This document shows, in pieces, positions 38,119-48,405 of a stretch of 64,000 bases of DNA. Positions within the stretch are counted from its first letter, which is position 1. Every line of letters starts with the position of its first letter. The position numbers were made by a program, and so were the translations under genes. This stretch comes from Leptodactylus fallax (Eukaryota; Chordata; Amphibia; Anura; Leptodactylidae). Under the pieces are notes generated by a model. It ran no database searches. It was given only the letters and a program-made list of their open reading frames with translations, and had not been told where the DNA came from. Where the stretch lies: NCBI GenBank assembly GCA_947044405.1, contig CAMRHE010000011.1, forward strand, positions 7,112,501 to 7,176,500, written 5' to 3'.

Positions 38119-38226
38119 ATGGGTAACTATACATTTTTTGTAAATTATGTTATTTGGAAAGTAAGAAGGGGGGAGGGTGTTTAGACTAGTGTAAAAATTT
38201 TAAATTATCCCGGACAAACCCTTTAA

Positions 38227-38726
38227 GCTGTTCTGCTGCTCCTTATCTTTAAACTGACTGCTTGTTTACATTATATCCATCTCCATATTCAGACTCACAT
38301 ACAACTCTATGGAGCAGTGTGGGTTTGAGTAGGATTCTTCTGCTGGCTAGTTAATTGTTTTATTGCCTCATCCTGTGTACTAGCAGCCTCTTATCTACAA
38401 TCTAGCAGTGTTAAAAAAAAAGCAAGGAATAGCAGACTATAATAGCAGAAATTATTTGAGTGTCTTTTCCATCCCCTCTTCATAGACTACTATGGAGAAA
38501 ATTAAAACATCAAAAGTGGAGAGAAGAGAACAGATTTCTTATATAATATATATTACAAAGTTTCTTATTTTCACTTTTACTATTCATTTATGAAAAATTG
38601 TTACACTTTAAGGATTTGATACCACCACAGGTCAGACATATAGCAAGAAAATGCAGTGAAATCATTCAAAAATGAGTCAAAAAGTGGGCCTGGAAACTAT
38701 AGATCTGTCCCTCTGTTGTAGGAATA
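38227..38726. other. No feature recognised
   Basis: A/T-rich DNA up to the DD38E element. It has no open frame or repeat signature I can name. Confidence 0.5.
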
Positions 38727-38943
38727 TACAGTACAGACCAAAAGTTTGGACACACCTTCTCATTCCAAGAGTTTTCTGAATTTTCATGACTATAAAAATT
38801 GTAGATTCACACTGAAGGCATCAAAACTATGAATTAACACATGTGGAATTATATACTTAACAAAAAAGTGTGAAACAACTGAAAATATGTCTTATTTTCT
38901 AGGTTCTTCAAAGTAGCCACCTTTTGCTTTGATTACTGCTTTG

Positions 38944-39021
38944 ACATATCACAAGGCATTATGGGAAAGGAGCTGGGGAGCTCATGCGCCCTCTGTTGGA
39001 TGTAACAGATCCTCAATTTGC
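38944..39021. mobile_element. 78-bp insertion with 13-bp target duplication
   Basis: 'gattactgctttg' occurs at 38931-38943 and again at 39022-39034. The right inverted repeat of the same Tc1 (near 40225-40245 on the other strand) has this motif only once, so it serves as an empty site. The insert begins 'acatatcacaaggcatt' and ends 'cctcaatttgc'. A duplication of this length suggests target-primed retro-insertion of a short, perhaps truncated, transcript. I do not recognise the source. Confidence 0.75.
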
Positions 39022-39233
39022 GATTACTGCTTTGCACACTCTTGGCATTTTCTTGATGAGCTTCAAGAGGTAGTCACTTGAAATGGAATTCACTTCACAG
39101 GTGTGCCCTGTCAGGTTTAATAAGTGGGATTTCTTGCCTTATAAATGGGGTTGGGACCATCAGTTGTGTTGTTCAGAAGTCAGGTGGATACACAGCTGAT
39201 AGTCCTACTAAATCGAGTGTTAGATTTTGTATT

Positions 39234-40278
39234 ATGGCAAGTAAAAAGCAGCTAAGTAAAGAAAAACGAGTGGCCATCATTACTTTAAGAAATGAAGGTC
39301 AGTCAGTCCGAAAAATTGGGAAAACTTTGAAAGTGTTCCCAAGTGCAGTGGCCAAAACCATCAAGTGCTACAAAGAAACTGGCGCACATGAGGACCACCC
39401 CAGGAAAGGAAGACCAAGAGTCACCTTTGCTGCGGAGGATAAGTTCATGCGAGTCACCAGCCTCAGAAATCGCAGGTTAACAGCAGCTCAGATTAGAGAC
39501 CAGGTCAATGCCACACAGAGTTCTAGCAGCAGACACATCTCTACAACAACTGTTAAGAGGATACTGTGTGCAGCAGGCCTTCATGGTAAAATAGCTGCTA
39601 GGAAACCACTGCTAAGGACAGGCAACAAGCAGAAGAGACTTGTTTGGGCTAAAGAACACAAGGAATGGACATTAGACCTCTGGAAATCTGTGCTTTGGTC
39701 TGATGAGTCCAAATTTGAGATCTTTGGTTCCAACCACCGTGTCTTTGTGCGACGCAGAAAAGGTGATCGAATGGACTCTACATGCTTGGTTCCCATCGTG
39801 AAGCATGGAGGAGGAGGTGTGATGGTGCTTTGCTGGTGACACTGTTGGGGATTTATTCAAAATTGAAGGAATACTGAACCAGCATGGTTACCACAGCATC
39901 TTGCAGCGGCATGCTATTCCATCCGGTTTGCGTTTAGTTGGACCATCATTTATTTTTCAACAGGACAATGACCCCAAACACACCTCCAGACTGTGTAAGG
40001 GCTATTTGACCAAAAAGGAGAGTGATGGGGTGCTACGCCAGATGACCTGGCCTCCACAGTCACCAGACCTGAACCCAATCCAGATGGTTTGGGGTGAGCT
40101 GGACCGGAGAGTGAAGGCAAAAGGGCCAACAAGTGCTAAACATCTCTGGGAACTCCTTCAAGACTGTTGGAAGACCATTTCAGGTGACTACCTTTTGAAG
40201 CTCATCAAGAGAATGCCAAGAGTGTGCAAAGCAGTAATCAAAGCAAAAGGTGGCTACTTTGAAGAACCTAGAATATAA
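39234..40278 (+). pseudogene. DD38E transposase, frameshifted, catalytic Glu lost
   Basis: I place the start at 39234 (MASKKQLSKEKRVAIITLR), not at the upstream in-frame ATG at 39078, because the shared Tc1 start follows this pattern. First open part: two helix-turn-helix halves with GRPRV between them, then KSVLWSDESKFEIFG (first Asp), to a stop at 39839 after GGGGVMVLCW. A small deletion near 39828 shifts the frame. The second part (to 40278) has FIFQQDNDPKHTS (second Asp) and SPDLNPIQMVWGEL, where the catalytic Glu is Gln, 38 residues after the Asp. The C-terminus is intact (AKGGYFEEPRI). It cannot be active. Confidence 0.9.
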
Positions 40279-40455
40279 GACATATTTTCAGTTGTTTCAC
40301 ACTTTTTTGTTAAGTATATAATTCCACATGTGTTAATTCATAGTTTTGATGCCTTCAGTGTGAATCTACAATTTTTATAGTCATGAAAATACAGAAAACT
40401 CTTGGAATGAGAAGATGTGTCCAAACTTTTGGTCTGTACTGTATATTTGAAGGGT

Positions 40456-41112
40456 TGTAACGTCTCTGCCTGTTCAGGTCTCTGCGCCACCCTCCGCTCG
40501 CACACTGTGGCGAAGGAGGCGTGTTCAGTTTGATTCCTTGCGTAGGTTTCTTGCTGCTCAGTCTGAACATGGTCCTAGTCAGTGTAATGGATTTCCGGTC
40601 ACACCCGTGTTCTAGCATTTCTCTCTGGACGGCATAGAGTTAATCTCTTCCTGGCCCGTGTGATTGACAGCCTGTGTACCTATCAGGTCCGAGGCTGGGC
40701 CCAGACTTTCTTTATACAGGATGTCACTTTCTCAGCAAGTTGCCTGTTATTGCGCTGTCTTTGCCTGCTCTCCTTGTGATATACCTTACTACTTTGTTAC
40801 CTGTCTCTCTGACCCTTTGGCTTGCCTTTTGACCATTCTCTTGGATTTTGACTTTGTACTGCATTGCTCGTTTGTTACTGACCCCTTGGCTTCCTGACCT
40901 CTCTTTTGTCGTTTGTTTTGTCTTGTCCTGTTCTTTGTGTCACTTACCTAGTGTAGGGTTTGTCTTCTAGTTGTCCTTTTACCGTTTGGGGTAACTGTGG
41001 CAATAGGAAGGGACAGTGGCTGGGGTGAGATTAGGGCTCACTTGTCTCTGTCCTTCCTCCCAGACCCCTGCAGTAGTGTCAGGGTATTGCTACGGTTGGC
41101 AAGACCCTTACA
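40456..41112 (+). mobile_element. Solo LTR (family A), 657 bp
   Basis: Starts TGTAACGTCTCTGCC and ends AAGACCCTTACA, flanked by the 5-bp direct repeat 'agggt' (40451-40455, 41113-41117). The same sequence recurs at 55340-56004 with a different 5-bp duplication, which fixes both ends. TTTATACA near 40711 may be its TATA box. No internal coding region remains, as expected after LTR-LTR recombination. Superfamily (gypsy or retrovirus-like) not determined. Confidence 0.85.
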
Positions 41113-41117
41113 AGGGT

Positions 41118-42013
41118 TTTAAGAGATGTGATCCTAAAGTACACCGACGAGCAAAAGGGTAACAATGTTTTGAACTTTTGATTTTCAGGCTCTGTATCTC
41201 ACCATTCACTACAACATGCACACAGCTTTACTCCAGGTTTCCATAGCCACCCAGCCATTTGTCTTCACTGCTGTAGGTCAGCTTTAAAGGCGCAGGGCAC
41301 TGTGGATAACACTGTTACACAAGGTCACATGCACACAGTTTTACTTCAGGTTTCCAAATCAACCCAGCCATGTTGCTTCACTGCTGTACATCAGCTTTAA
41401 AGGGGCAGGGCGCTGTGGATGACACTGTTGCACAAGGTCACATACACACAGTTTTACTCCAGATTTCCAAAACAACCCAGCCATTTTTCTTCACTGCTGT
41501 AGGTCAGCTTTAAAGGGCGCTGTGGATGACACTATTACACAGGGTCACATACACACAGCTTTACTCCAGGTTTCCATAACAACCAATTGCAGGTTTTTCA
41601 CTGATATCCAAACTGAGATACACATGAACACATGACACTTATGGACCAATGGAAACTTGCAGGTTCTTCAGTCTTGACATACACACATCTCTACACCAGG
41701 TTTCCACAGCAACCAAGCTATTTATGACCTGTATTATTCAATAGCAGTTTGCAGGTCCTTAAATATTCAGTTGTATGACGTGTATCAGCCAATATAACTT
41801 CACATTTAATTTACCAGGTTTCCATAACAACACAGCCATAAATAGACTGTACCTATACTGGACTGTCATACTGGATGTCAACATTCTTATAAATTGAAAC
41901 GTATTTAAACTACACACAAACGACATACAAAATAGACCAGTGCCAATTCTTATGGGGCCACTACACAAACAAAAAATGAAATATACCCGTGCAAAGTCGG
42001 GTCCTTCTGCTAG
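41118..42013 (+). mobile_element. Helitron-like element, non-autonomous
   Basis: The 3' end shows the Helitron pattern: a hairpin 'acccg...cgggt' (41985-42002), eleven bases, then CTAG (42010-42013) followed by T. The 5' end (expected TC after A) is not settled; candidates lie near 41130. The body contains a ~112-bp tandem repeat. No Rep/helicase sequence is present, so it depends on a helper. Confidence 0.6.
41195..41830 (+). repeat. ~112-bp tandem repeat in Helitron-like element
   Basis: The motif 'tttactccaggtttccat' and variants recurs near 41238, 41350, 41463, 41570, 41701 and 41818 (spacing 107-131). Units also share 'ttcactgctgtaggtcagc' and 'gctgtggatgacactgtt'. Confidence 0.85.
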
Positions 42014-42127
42014 TCATACATAAATCTGACTTACAACTATTTAGCATATGATTAGTTATGTAGATTCTTGTCATGTAACTGCATTGTTACTGTTTTGCTC
42101 CTAAAAATCTAAATTTTAATTATTTTG

Positions 42128-42293
42128 TTAGTATTTTGTAAATCCACCTTTGACTTTCACCACTGCCTGAATCCTTCTGGACATGCTCTCAGTCAGATTG
42201 AAGCATGTCTCGAACAAAATGTGATCCCAGGCCTTTTCAACACGTTCCCAATGTTGGTGCATACTGGTCAACTCACTTATGTATGGTATGACT
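42128..42293 (-). pseudogene. Tc1 transposase C-terminus relic
   Basis: Minus-strand translation ends with MSRRIQAVVKVKGGFTKY and a stop at 42128-42130, preceded by HWERVEKAWDHILFET. This is the C-terminal end of a Tc1 transposase of a family different from its neighbours. It is cut off on its upstream side next to the TA where another Tc1 inserted (42298). Confidence 0.7.
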
Positions 42294-42299
42294 TAGGTA

Positions 42300-43216
42300 C
42301 AGTTGTGCTAAAACGTTTACATACTCCAGCAGATTTTTTGGTTTTTTGGCCTTTTTTCAGAGAATATGAATGATAACACAAAAACTTTTTCTCCACTCAT
42401 GGTTAGTGGTTGGTTGAAGCCATTTATTGTCAAACTTCTGTGTTTTCTCTTTTTAAATCATAATAACAACCAAAAACATCATAATGAGCCTGTTCAAAAG
42501 TTCACATACCCTGGTGATTTTGGCCTGATAACATGCCCAGAAACCAAACCACGGTCAGGTAGACCAACCAAAATTTCGGCCACAACTGCCCGGAAAATTG
42601 TTCAGGATGCAAAGAAAAACCAACACATAATATCAGCTGAAATACAGGACTCTCTGAAAACTAATACTGTGGCTGTTTCAAGATGCACAATAAGGAGGCA
42701 CCTGAAGAAAAATGGGCTGCATGGTCGAGTTGCCAGAAGAAAGCCATTACTGCGAAAATGCCACAAAGAATCTCACCTTCAATATGCCAAACAGCACAGA
42801 GAAAAGCCTCAAAATTTCTGGAACAAGGTAATTTGGAGTGATGAGACAAAAATCTAACTTTTGGCCACAACCATAAACGTTACATTTGGAGAGGTGTCAA
42901 CAAGGCCTATGATGAAAGGAACACCATTCCTACTGTAAAGCACAGATGTGGATCACTGATGATGTGGGGATGTGTGAGCTTCAAAGGCACAGGAAACTTC
43001 TGGGGTATGTGAACTTTTGAACAGAGTCATTTTGATGTTTTTGGTTGTCATTATGATTTAAAAACAGAAAACACGGAAGTTTGACAATAAATGGCTTCAA
43101 CCAACCACTAACCATGAGTGGAGAAAAAGTTTTTGTGTTATCATTCATATTCTCTGAAAAAAGGCCAAAAAAAACAAAAAAATCTGCCTGGGTATGTAAA
43201 CTTTTTAGCACAACTG
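42300..43216 (+). mobile_element. Internally deleted Tc1 element with long inverted repeats
   Basis: Bounded by TA (42298-42299, 43217-43218). Ends 'cagttgtgctaaaacgttta' and 'taaactttttagcacaactg'. Inverted repeats extend about 200 bp ('ttctccactcatggttagtg' and its mirror near 43110). Only 917 bp remain, with both ends of the transposase gene deleted. Confidence 0.9.
42537..42857 (+). pseudogene. Tc1 transposase, internal remnant
   Basis: In the frame that is open from 42366, ETKPRSGRPTKISATTARKI begins the second DNA-binding half, followed by SRCTIRRHLKKNGLHGRVAR, then FWNKVIWSDETKI with the first catalytic Asp and a stop at 42857. The first helix-turn-helix, second Asp and Glu are missing. 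Residues upstream of ETKPR are translated terminal repeat, not protein. Confidence 0.85.
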
Positions 43217-43218
43217 TA

Positions 43219-43900
43219 TGACTACAGCTATTTCTTCAATTCTACCCACAAGTAGGTTGAGGGCTGGTGACGTAAATCCAGCACCTCTACTTAATTGTCA
43301 TTTAACCATTTCTTCATTAATCTCAACATATAACACTATGTCATCATTTTCATACACATAGTACTCGAGTGTACGAAGTAACTCATCTTGTAGGATTAGT
43401 CCAAAAAAGAAGCAGGAGTGACACTCCCTAAATGGAGGTGTTTATAAAGATCCCAATAGGTGGTGCATACCCCTTTAAGACAAATTCATACAACAGTGCA
43501 AAAAGAGGAAAGAAGGGGACACTCACCAGGATCTGCAAAAAAGTCCACTTTATTCGAAACAATGCATAAAACAGCAAGCATAGGGAGAGAGGCACGCAAA
43601 TAGCATAAGGCCTAGCAAAGGGTTTACAGAGTAGAATATCAATGTTTTCAGGTGATATTAATCTTTGTAAAGTAGTCATCACAGAGTAGGATAGTGTAAT
43701 ATTACAGAGATATCTAGGGAAGCTGAAACTAAGCTTTGTTTTCAATAGCAAAACAAATTTAAAGTGTACAACTGAAAAGTTATACACCTGGGCCTTAGAA
43801 ACAAGTTTTACATGATGTTTTATATAAAAAAACAACACCGAGTGAAACTACCTTCTAAACAGACTTAGGGATATTGGTCGACAGTAGACTTAACTTTAGC
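43219..43900. other. Unassigned sequence
   Basis: Follows the Tc1 insertion. It contains 'ggacactcaccaggatctgc' and 'gtccactttattcg', typical of frog dispersed repeats that I cannot name. The open frame at 43428-43838 (minus) is hydrophobic and repeat-derived; I do not credit it. Confidence 0.4.
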
Positions 43901-43904
43901 AACC

Positions 43905-44110
43905 AGTGCCATGTACAGTAGCTGCTGCCAAGCCAAATAAAATCTTGGGATGCATCAAGAGGGGGATAGATGCTCATGAAAAGAACATAATTTTTCTCTA
44001 TACAAATCACTAGTCACTAATCACTAGTCAGGCCACATTATGGAATACTGTGCACAATTTTGGGCACCTGAATATAAGGAAGACATAGCTGAAATTGAGA
44101 TAATGATCTC
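43905..44110 (+). pseudogene. Non-LTR retrotransposon RT C-terminal relic
   Basis: One frame reads NKILGCIKRGIDAHEKNIIF from about 43938, then after small shifts SLVRPH and YCAQFWAPEYKEDIAEIE, ending near 44110. 'SLVRPHLEYCxQFWxPxxxxDIxxxE' is a conserved block after the reverse transcriptase of CR1/L2-type LINEs. It has frameshifts and no other domain nearby. Confidence 0.7.
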
Positions 44111-44214
44111 TTTACACATAGGCCAGTAACCATGACTAGTCGGCATCATCTAGGTCTAAAGGAAAAAGGGTTCCCCATTGTCATAGAAGGGACTTAACAC
44201 CAAATACATTAGTC

Positions 44215-44592
44215 TTAAAGGGGTTATTTGAGTTCTAATATTAATGGCCTATCCTTAGGATAGGCCATCAATATTAAATTTGTGAGGGTCTGACACCTGG
44301 GACCCCGCAGATCCTCTGCTCCATTACAGAGCATCTCCTGGTAATGTTTGAATGCCAGGAGCTGCACTGCTTAATCGCCATACAAAGTGTAGTGGCGGCT
44401 TTAGATACTGCAGTGCTGTCCCATACACTTTAAATAGGTAGTTTTATAGTATCTAAAGATGCTACTACATTTGTACAGTGAATGAGCAGCAGAATCGGTG
44501 GGAATCCTATGTATTGGATCCTTATAGATCTAGCATTGATGGTCTATCCTAAGGATTTGCCATCAATATTAGAAAGTGAATAACCCCATTAA
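44215..44592. mobile_element. Palindromic MITE with GATGGCCTATCC core
   Basis: Left end 'ttaaaggggttatttgag', right end 'agtgaataaccccattaa' inverted. Each half has the 'taatggcctatccttagg' type palindrome (44243-44275 and 44537-44570). Non-coding; same superfamily as 5142-5563. Confidence 0.75.
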
Positions 44593-44630
44593 TCATTGGT
44601 TTAGGTGTACTTGCCTTCACTTCTCTGTAA

Positions 44631-45000
44631 GGCTAAGGTCCTATGTAACAAGCCACAGCCAAAAAACACTGTGGAAAAGACCGCAGTGGAAAGGCATTGC
44701 ATTTTTTTCCACAACGCTTTTCACAAAACGTTTGCAGAATTTTCCTCTGTGGACGTTCTGATTCTATTATACCTATATGTAAAATAACTGCGTTTTCGTA
44801 GATACAATTAACATACTGCGATTTGTAAAAACGGTTGTGTTTTTGAATTCGCAGCATTTCCACTGCAGATTTTTAATTTTTTTTTGCAATGTGTGGATAT
44901 GATAAGCCTTAAGCTTATCCACTTTGCAGGCAAAATAAAAAGCAGCGGTTTTTGCCGTTGTCAAAACGCTGGGTTTTTGCAACATGTGGCCATGGCCTAA
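44631..45000. mobile_element. GGCTAAGGCCCC-type MITE
   Basis: Starts 'ggctaaggtcctatgt', ends 'acatgtggccatggcctaa'. Central mirrored pair 'acatactgcgatttgtaaaa' and 'tttttgaattcgcagcat'. Related to 33622-33871, 45669-45965 and 47331-47432. Confidence 0.75.
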
Positions 45001-45668
45001 AAGTTGTTTTATTCTCTTTATATGATTACAGACCTCTTGAGACACAGTTACTAGCATTGAATAGGACAGTAAGTGGACAGTCCTGAATAGTTATGTTCTT
45101 TTTTGGCTATTAGTTTTTTGCTCTGAGCTTTTTATACTAAAGCACCTGAAATTTATCATATAGATTACACTGTGCAAAGAATGCACTCACATTTCCCTGT
45201 CCTACATTTAAAGCTGTTTTGCAGGCCTCAGTTGACTTTTTCATTACTTGTATCAATCTCCATAATACCTTTTATTTTTAAGAATATCACTAACCCTTAG
45301 TAACTATATGAACCCCTTCCAGCACCATACTGTAAATGTACAGCATGGCAAATAGTAGGTTTGTGCACCATGCCATATACTGACTGTAGAGACAGCTAAA
45401 GACCCCCTTAATTACAATAAATGAAAACAGGACACCATTTTAAATCTTAGGTGGATGGGGTCAGCCACAGCTTTAATTAAAATTGCTTTATAACTTCCAA
45501 ATTCTTAACAGCAGTCATGACATGGTATGTCGGCCGCAAGTCTCCTTGCAGGCAAGTCCATCTTTATTTCCTGTGTATTCTAGAAAAGAAAAAACTCTTA
45601 GTCAAGAAAAATCTCACATACATAAGTAAAGAAAACCGACATGTTTCTGTATCACGATAACTCAGTTA
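45001..45668. other. Mostly unassigned; fragment of a TTAACCCC-type head
   Basis: At about 45311 'gaaccccttccagcaccatactgtaaatg' resembles the head of the TTAA-flanked element (24605) in a diverged form and continues to about 45550. The remainder shows no feature. Confidence 0.4.
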
Positions 45669-45965
45669 GGCTAAGGCCCCACATGACGTCCCACAGCAAA
45701 AAAGCAATGTGGGAAAAACCGTGGCAGAAACACATAGTGGTTTTTCCCACAACACTTTTCACAGAAAGTCCACAGAGATTTCCTCTGCAAACTTCTGCTT
45801 CAATTATACCTATAGGGAAACCACTGGCGTTTCCATAGGTATAATTGACATGCTGCGATTTCCAAAACCGCTACTTTTTGGAAATCGCAGCATGTCAGCA
45901 GTGTGTATTTTCCCGTACTGTGGGGATGAACAGGAAATGACTTTCATGTACTTTGCTATGTAAAA
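45669..45965. mobile_element. GGCTAAGGCCCC-type MITE, right end missing
   Basis: Starts 'ggctaaggccccacatgacg'. Mirrored pair 'gacatgctgcgatttccaaaa' / 'tttttggaaatcgcagcatgt' near 45848-45894. No matching right terminus is found. Confidence 0.7.
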
Positions 45966-46124
45966 AAGGAGGGCAGGTGGGAAACGCTCTGCTGGGGGGG
46001 TGGGTAAGAGGAGGGAAAGAGGAGTGGACCATCCTTAAAAGCCCATGGCGCATGCCATCAGCTTAATAACAAAGGGTGAAATGGGAGGAGCCGCCTGTCC
46101 ACATGTTGCAACGAGATACTATAT

Positions 46125-46879
46125 CCGTGATGGCAAACCCATGGCACGCGTGCTAGAGAGGGCCACTACTGTGTGGGGGCCACTGTGAAGCATAAACTAC
46201 TGTGTGGGGGCCACTGTGAAGCATATAATACTGTGTGGAGGCCCATTGTGAAGCATATAATTCTGTGTGGGTGCCCACTGTGAAGCATATAATACAGTGG
46301 TTGGGCCCAAAGTGGAGCATATAATACTGTGCAGGGGCCACTGTGGAGCATATAATACTGTGCGGGGACCACTGTAGAGCATATAATACAGTGGGGGGGC
46401 CCAAAGTGGAGCATATAATACTGTACGGGGGCCACTGTGGAGCATATAATACTGTGTGGGGGCCACTGTAGAGCATATAATACTGTGTGGGGGCCACTGT
46501 GGAGCGTATAATACTGTATGGGAGCCACTGTGGATATATAATCCTGTATGGGGGCCACTCTGGAGCATATAATACTGTCTGGGGGCCATTCTAGAGCATA
46601 TAATACTGTCTGGGGGCCACTTCAGAGAGAATTTTACTGTCTGGGGGCCACTGTGGAGCGCATTGTACTGTGTGGGGGCCCTTCAATATTTATATCACAC
46701 AGTATCTGTTTTATAGCAGACATGTGATATTATTACAGGCTGTAATAACATTGCACCGTCACTATAAAACAGATCCTGGTGAATTTAAGGTTAAATTGCC
46801 ATGTTGTCACTTTGCGATAAATTAGTGGGTTTTGGGTTGCAGTTTGGGCACTCAGTCTCTAAAAGGTTCTCCATCACTG
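46125..46879 (+). mobile_element. hAT MITE with 8-bp TSD and minisatellite
   Basis: Ends CCGTGATGGCAAACC and GGTTCTCCATCACTG (imperfect inverted repeats). Flanking 'tactatat' at 46117-46124 and 46880-46887 is a perfect 8-bp duplication. It carries 15 or so units of the 31-bp minisatellite (46170-46680) and a 'cacagtatctgttttata' part shared with 50340-50450. No transposase. Confidence 0.9.
46170..46680 (+). repeat. 31-bp minisatellite in hAT MITE
   Basis: Units like 'ctgtgtgggggccactgtgg' plus 'agcatataata'. Open frames of 114-130 codons on the minus strand run through in all three frames because the unit is free of stops; they are not genes. Confidence 0.95.
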
Positions 46880-47127
46880 TACTATATCTTCAATAATACC
46901 CCTTTGACTGTAAGTTTCTCCACCTGAAATATGAGCCAAGGAAGGGGGGAGGAGGGAAAAGCATGGACTCCTACTCCCATCACCCCCCTCTACACTCAGC
47001 AATGTCATCCCTATCGAGCGCAGCGTTTATCCATATTGTATGGACATGGTGTCAGCTCAGGAGTACTATTAGCAGTATACAGATGATACCTTGCTGCAAC
47101 ACCCATGTGGAATAGCTCTGATTATAT

Positions 47128-48180
47128 TTAACCCCTTGGATGCCATAGTAAATAGTAACTGCAGCATTTAAAGGGGCTCCTGACACATGAATCCCCTACA
47201 TTGGCTCTCCATCACAGCAATTACAGGGTGCAAATGTGTTGCTATGGCAGCTGGGGCCTTGATTAAGCCACCATTAACTTATCAGCACAATCTACTTGTC
47301 AGTTTGCGATGGTTCTGCTGATGTCCCTGAGGGTAAGGCCCCACGTAGCGAAATACATCAAAAAATGCTGCGGAAAAAGCTGTGGCGGAAACACTGCATT
47401 TTTGCAACGTGGGGTCCCAGCCTACAGCTCATTAGTACTGCAGTATATCATCTGAACTATGAAAAAATGCACAGTTTAATCTCCTCTTGGGACTAACTGA
47501 GAAAATTTCAAAATTGTTTCAAAATAGACATTTTTTTCATTTAAAAATCTTTAATTCTGTTAAAAAAAATACATATTTGATATTGCTACATTTGTAACAA
47601 TCCATACTATAAACCCAATGCGTTATTTATCACACTTGGTAAATTCCATAAAAAAGCTTCATGAAGCAACACTAGGAATGTTGTTTTTTGGTCACATCAG
47701 TTCTAAACAAATGGAATAAAAGTGATCAAAAAGTTGCATGTATTGCAGAATGGTACCAATAAAAAATGAAGCTTATTATGCAAAAAATAAGCTCTCAACT
47801 AGTTTACTTAGCTCTCAACTTACTTTACTTACTTAGCAAAATTATGACTTTTAGAAGATGGCAATGCTGCAATAAACTGTTTTTATTGGATAACAATAGT
47901 AAGACATAAAAAAAAATATATAAAGTATTGATGTAATCATGCAGATGCTCAGAATGAAAGTAGGATTTTATTTGTGCTCTATGGATAACAGCACAAAATT
48001 TAAAATGAAAAATAAGTTGCCAGAATAGTTTTTTTTTCCCCTCCTTCCCAGAAAGAGTTAATACAATTTGGTCATTAAATTATAGTCCCCCCTAAAGGAC
48101 ATAATTAAAAAAAATAAAACTAATTTGGAAAAAAAAAAGCAAGCTGCATTTAGAAAAAGTTATGGATTTCAAAAGGTGAT
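47128..48180 (+). mobile_element. Diverged TTAACCCC-type element, incomplete
   Basis: Head 'tttaaccccttggatgcc' near 47128, then 'gctatggcagctggggcctt', and A/T-rich body landmarks shared with 9180-9560 ('atacatatttgatattgct', 'agaagatggcaatgctg'). Interrupted by a short MITE at 47331-47432. No right end found. Confidence 0.55.
47331..47432. mobile_element. Short GGCTAAGGCCCC-type MITE
   Basis: Begins 'gggtaaggccccacgtag' and ends 'caacgtggggtcccagcc'; about 100 bp, essentially two terminal repeats and a short middle. Confidence 0.7.
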
Positions 48181-48356
48181 AATATAACAATAAAAAATAA
48201 AATTGTGTTTTGAAGAACATAAGTGGGTGTGTCCTTGCCATTTAATGATAATGGAATGACCCTCCCACAGTTTACAGCATAAAAGGTGGTGTCTGTCTAT
48301 TGCATGCCCTCGATTGGCTATTGTGAAAAATGGGATAAATTTAGATTTTTTGCATG

Positions 48357-48358
<2 letters not shown>

Positions 48359-48403
<45 letters not shown>
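48359..48403. repeat. (AT)n microsatellite
   Basis: About 22 AT dinucleotides without interruption. Confidence 0.98.

Positions 48404-48405
<2 letters not shown>

Larger units (their letters stand above)
37388..38226. mobile_element. MITE with TTAAAGGGG ends, containing a hairpin and a direct repeat
   Basis: Left end 'tttaaaggggttttctggg', right end 'cccggacaaaccctttaa'. Inside are a long hairpin (37745-37881) and a 73-bp direct duplication (37973-38118). Open frames inside are shadows of these repeats. Confidence 0.65.
38729..40441 (+). mobile_element. Tc1/mariner DD38E (Intruder-type) element, full length, inactive
   Basis: Bounded by TA (38727-38728 and 40442-40443). Termini 'cagtacagaccaaaagtttg' and its inverse start inverted repeats of about 300 bp that stay nearly identical and reach into the end of the transposase gene. 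Length 1713 bp, including a 78-bp foreign insertion in the left repeat (38944-39021). The Asp-Glu spacing of the encoded enzyme defines the DD38E group. Confidence 0.9.

Noticed and set aside
39078..39233. N-terminal extension of the DD38E transposase
   Set aside because: The stretch is terminal-repeat and leader DNA; the Tc1-like start is at 39234.
43428..43838. 136-codon hydrophobic frame on the minus strand
   Set aside because: No domain or homologous pattern; composition-driven in A/T-rich repeat DNA.
46153..46589. Three overlapping 114-130 codon frames on the minus strand
   Set aside because: The same minisatellite effect inside a hAT MITE.
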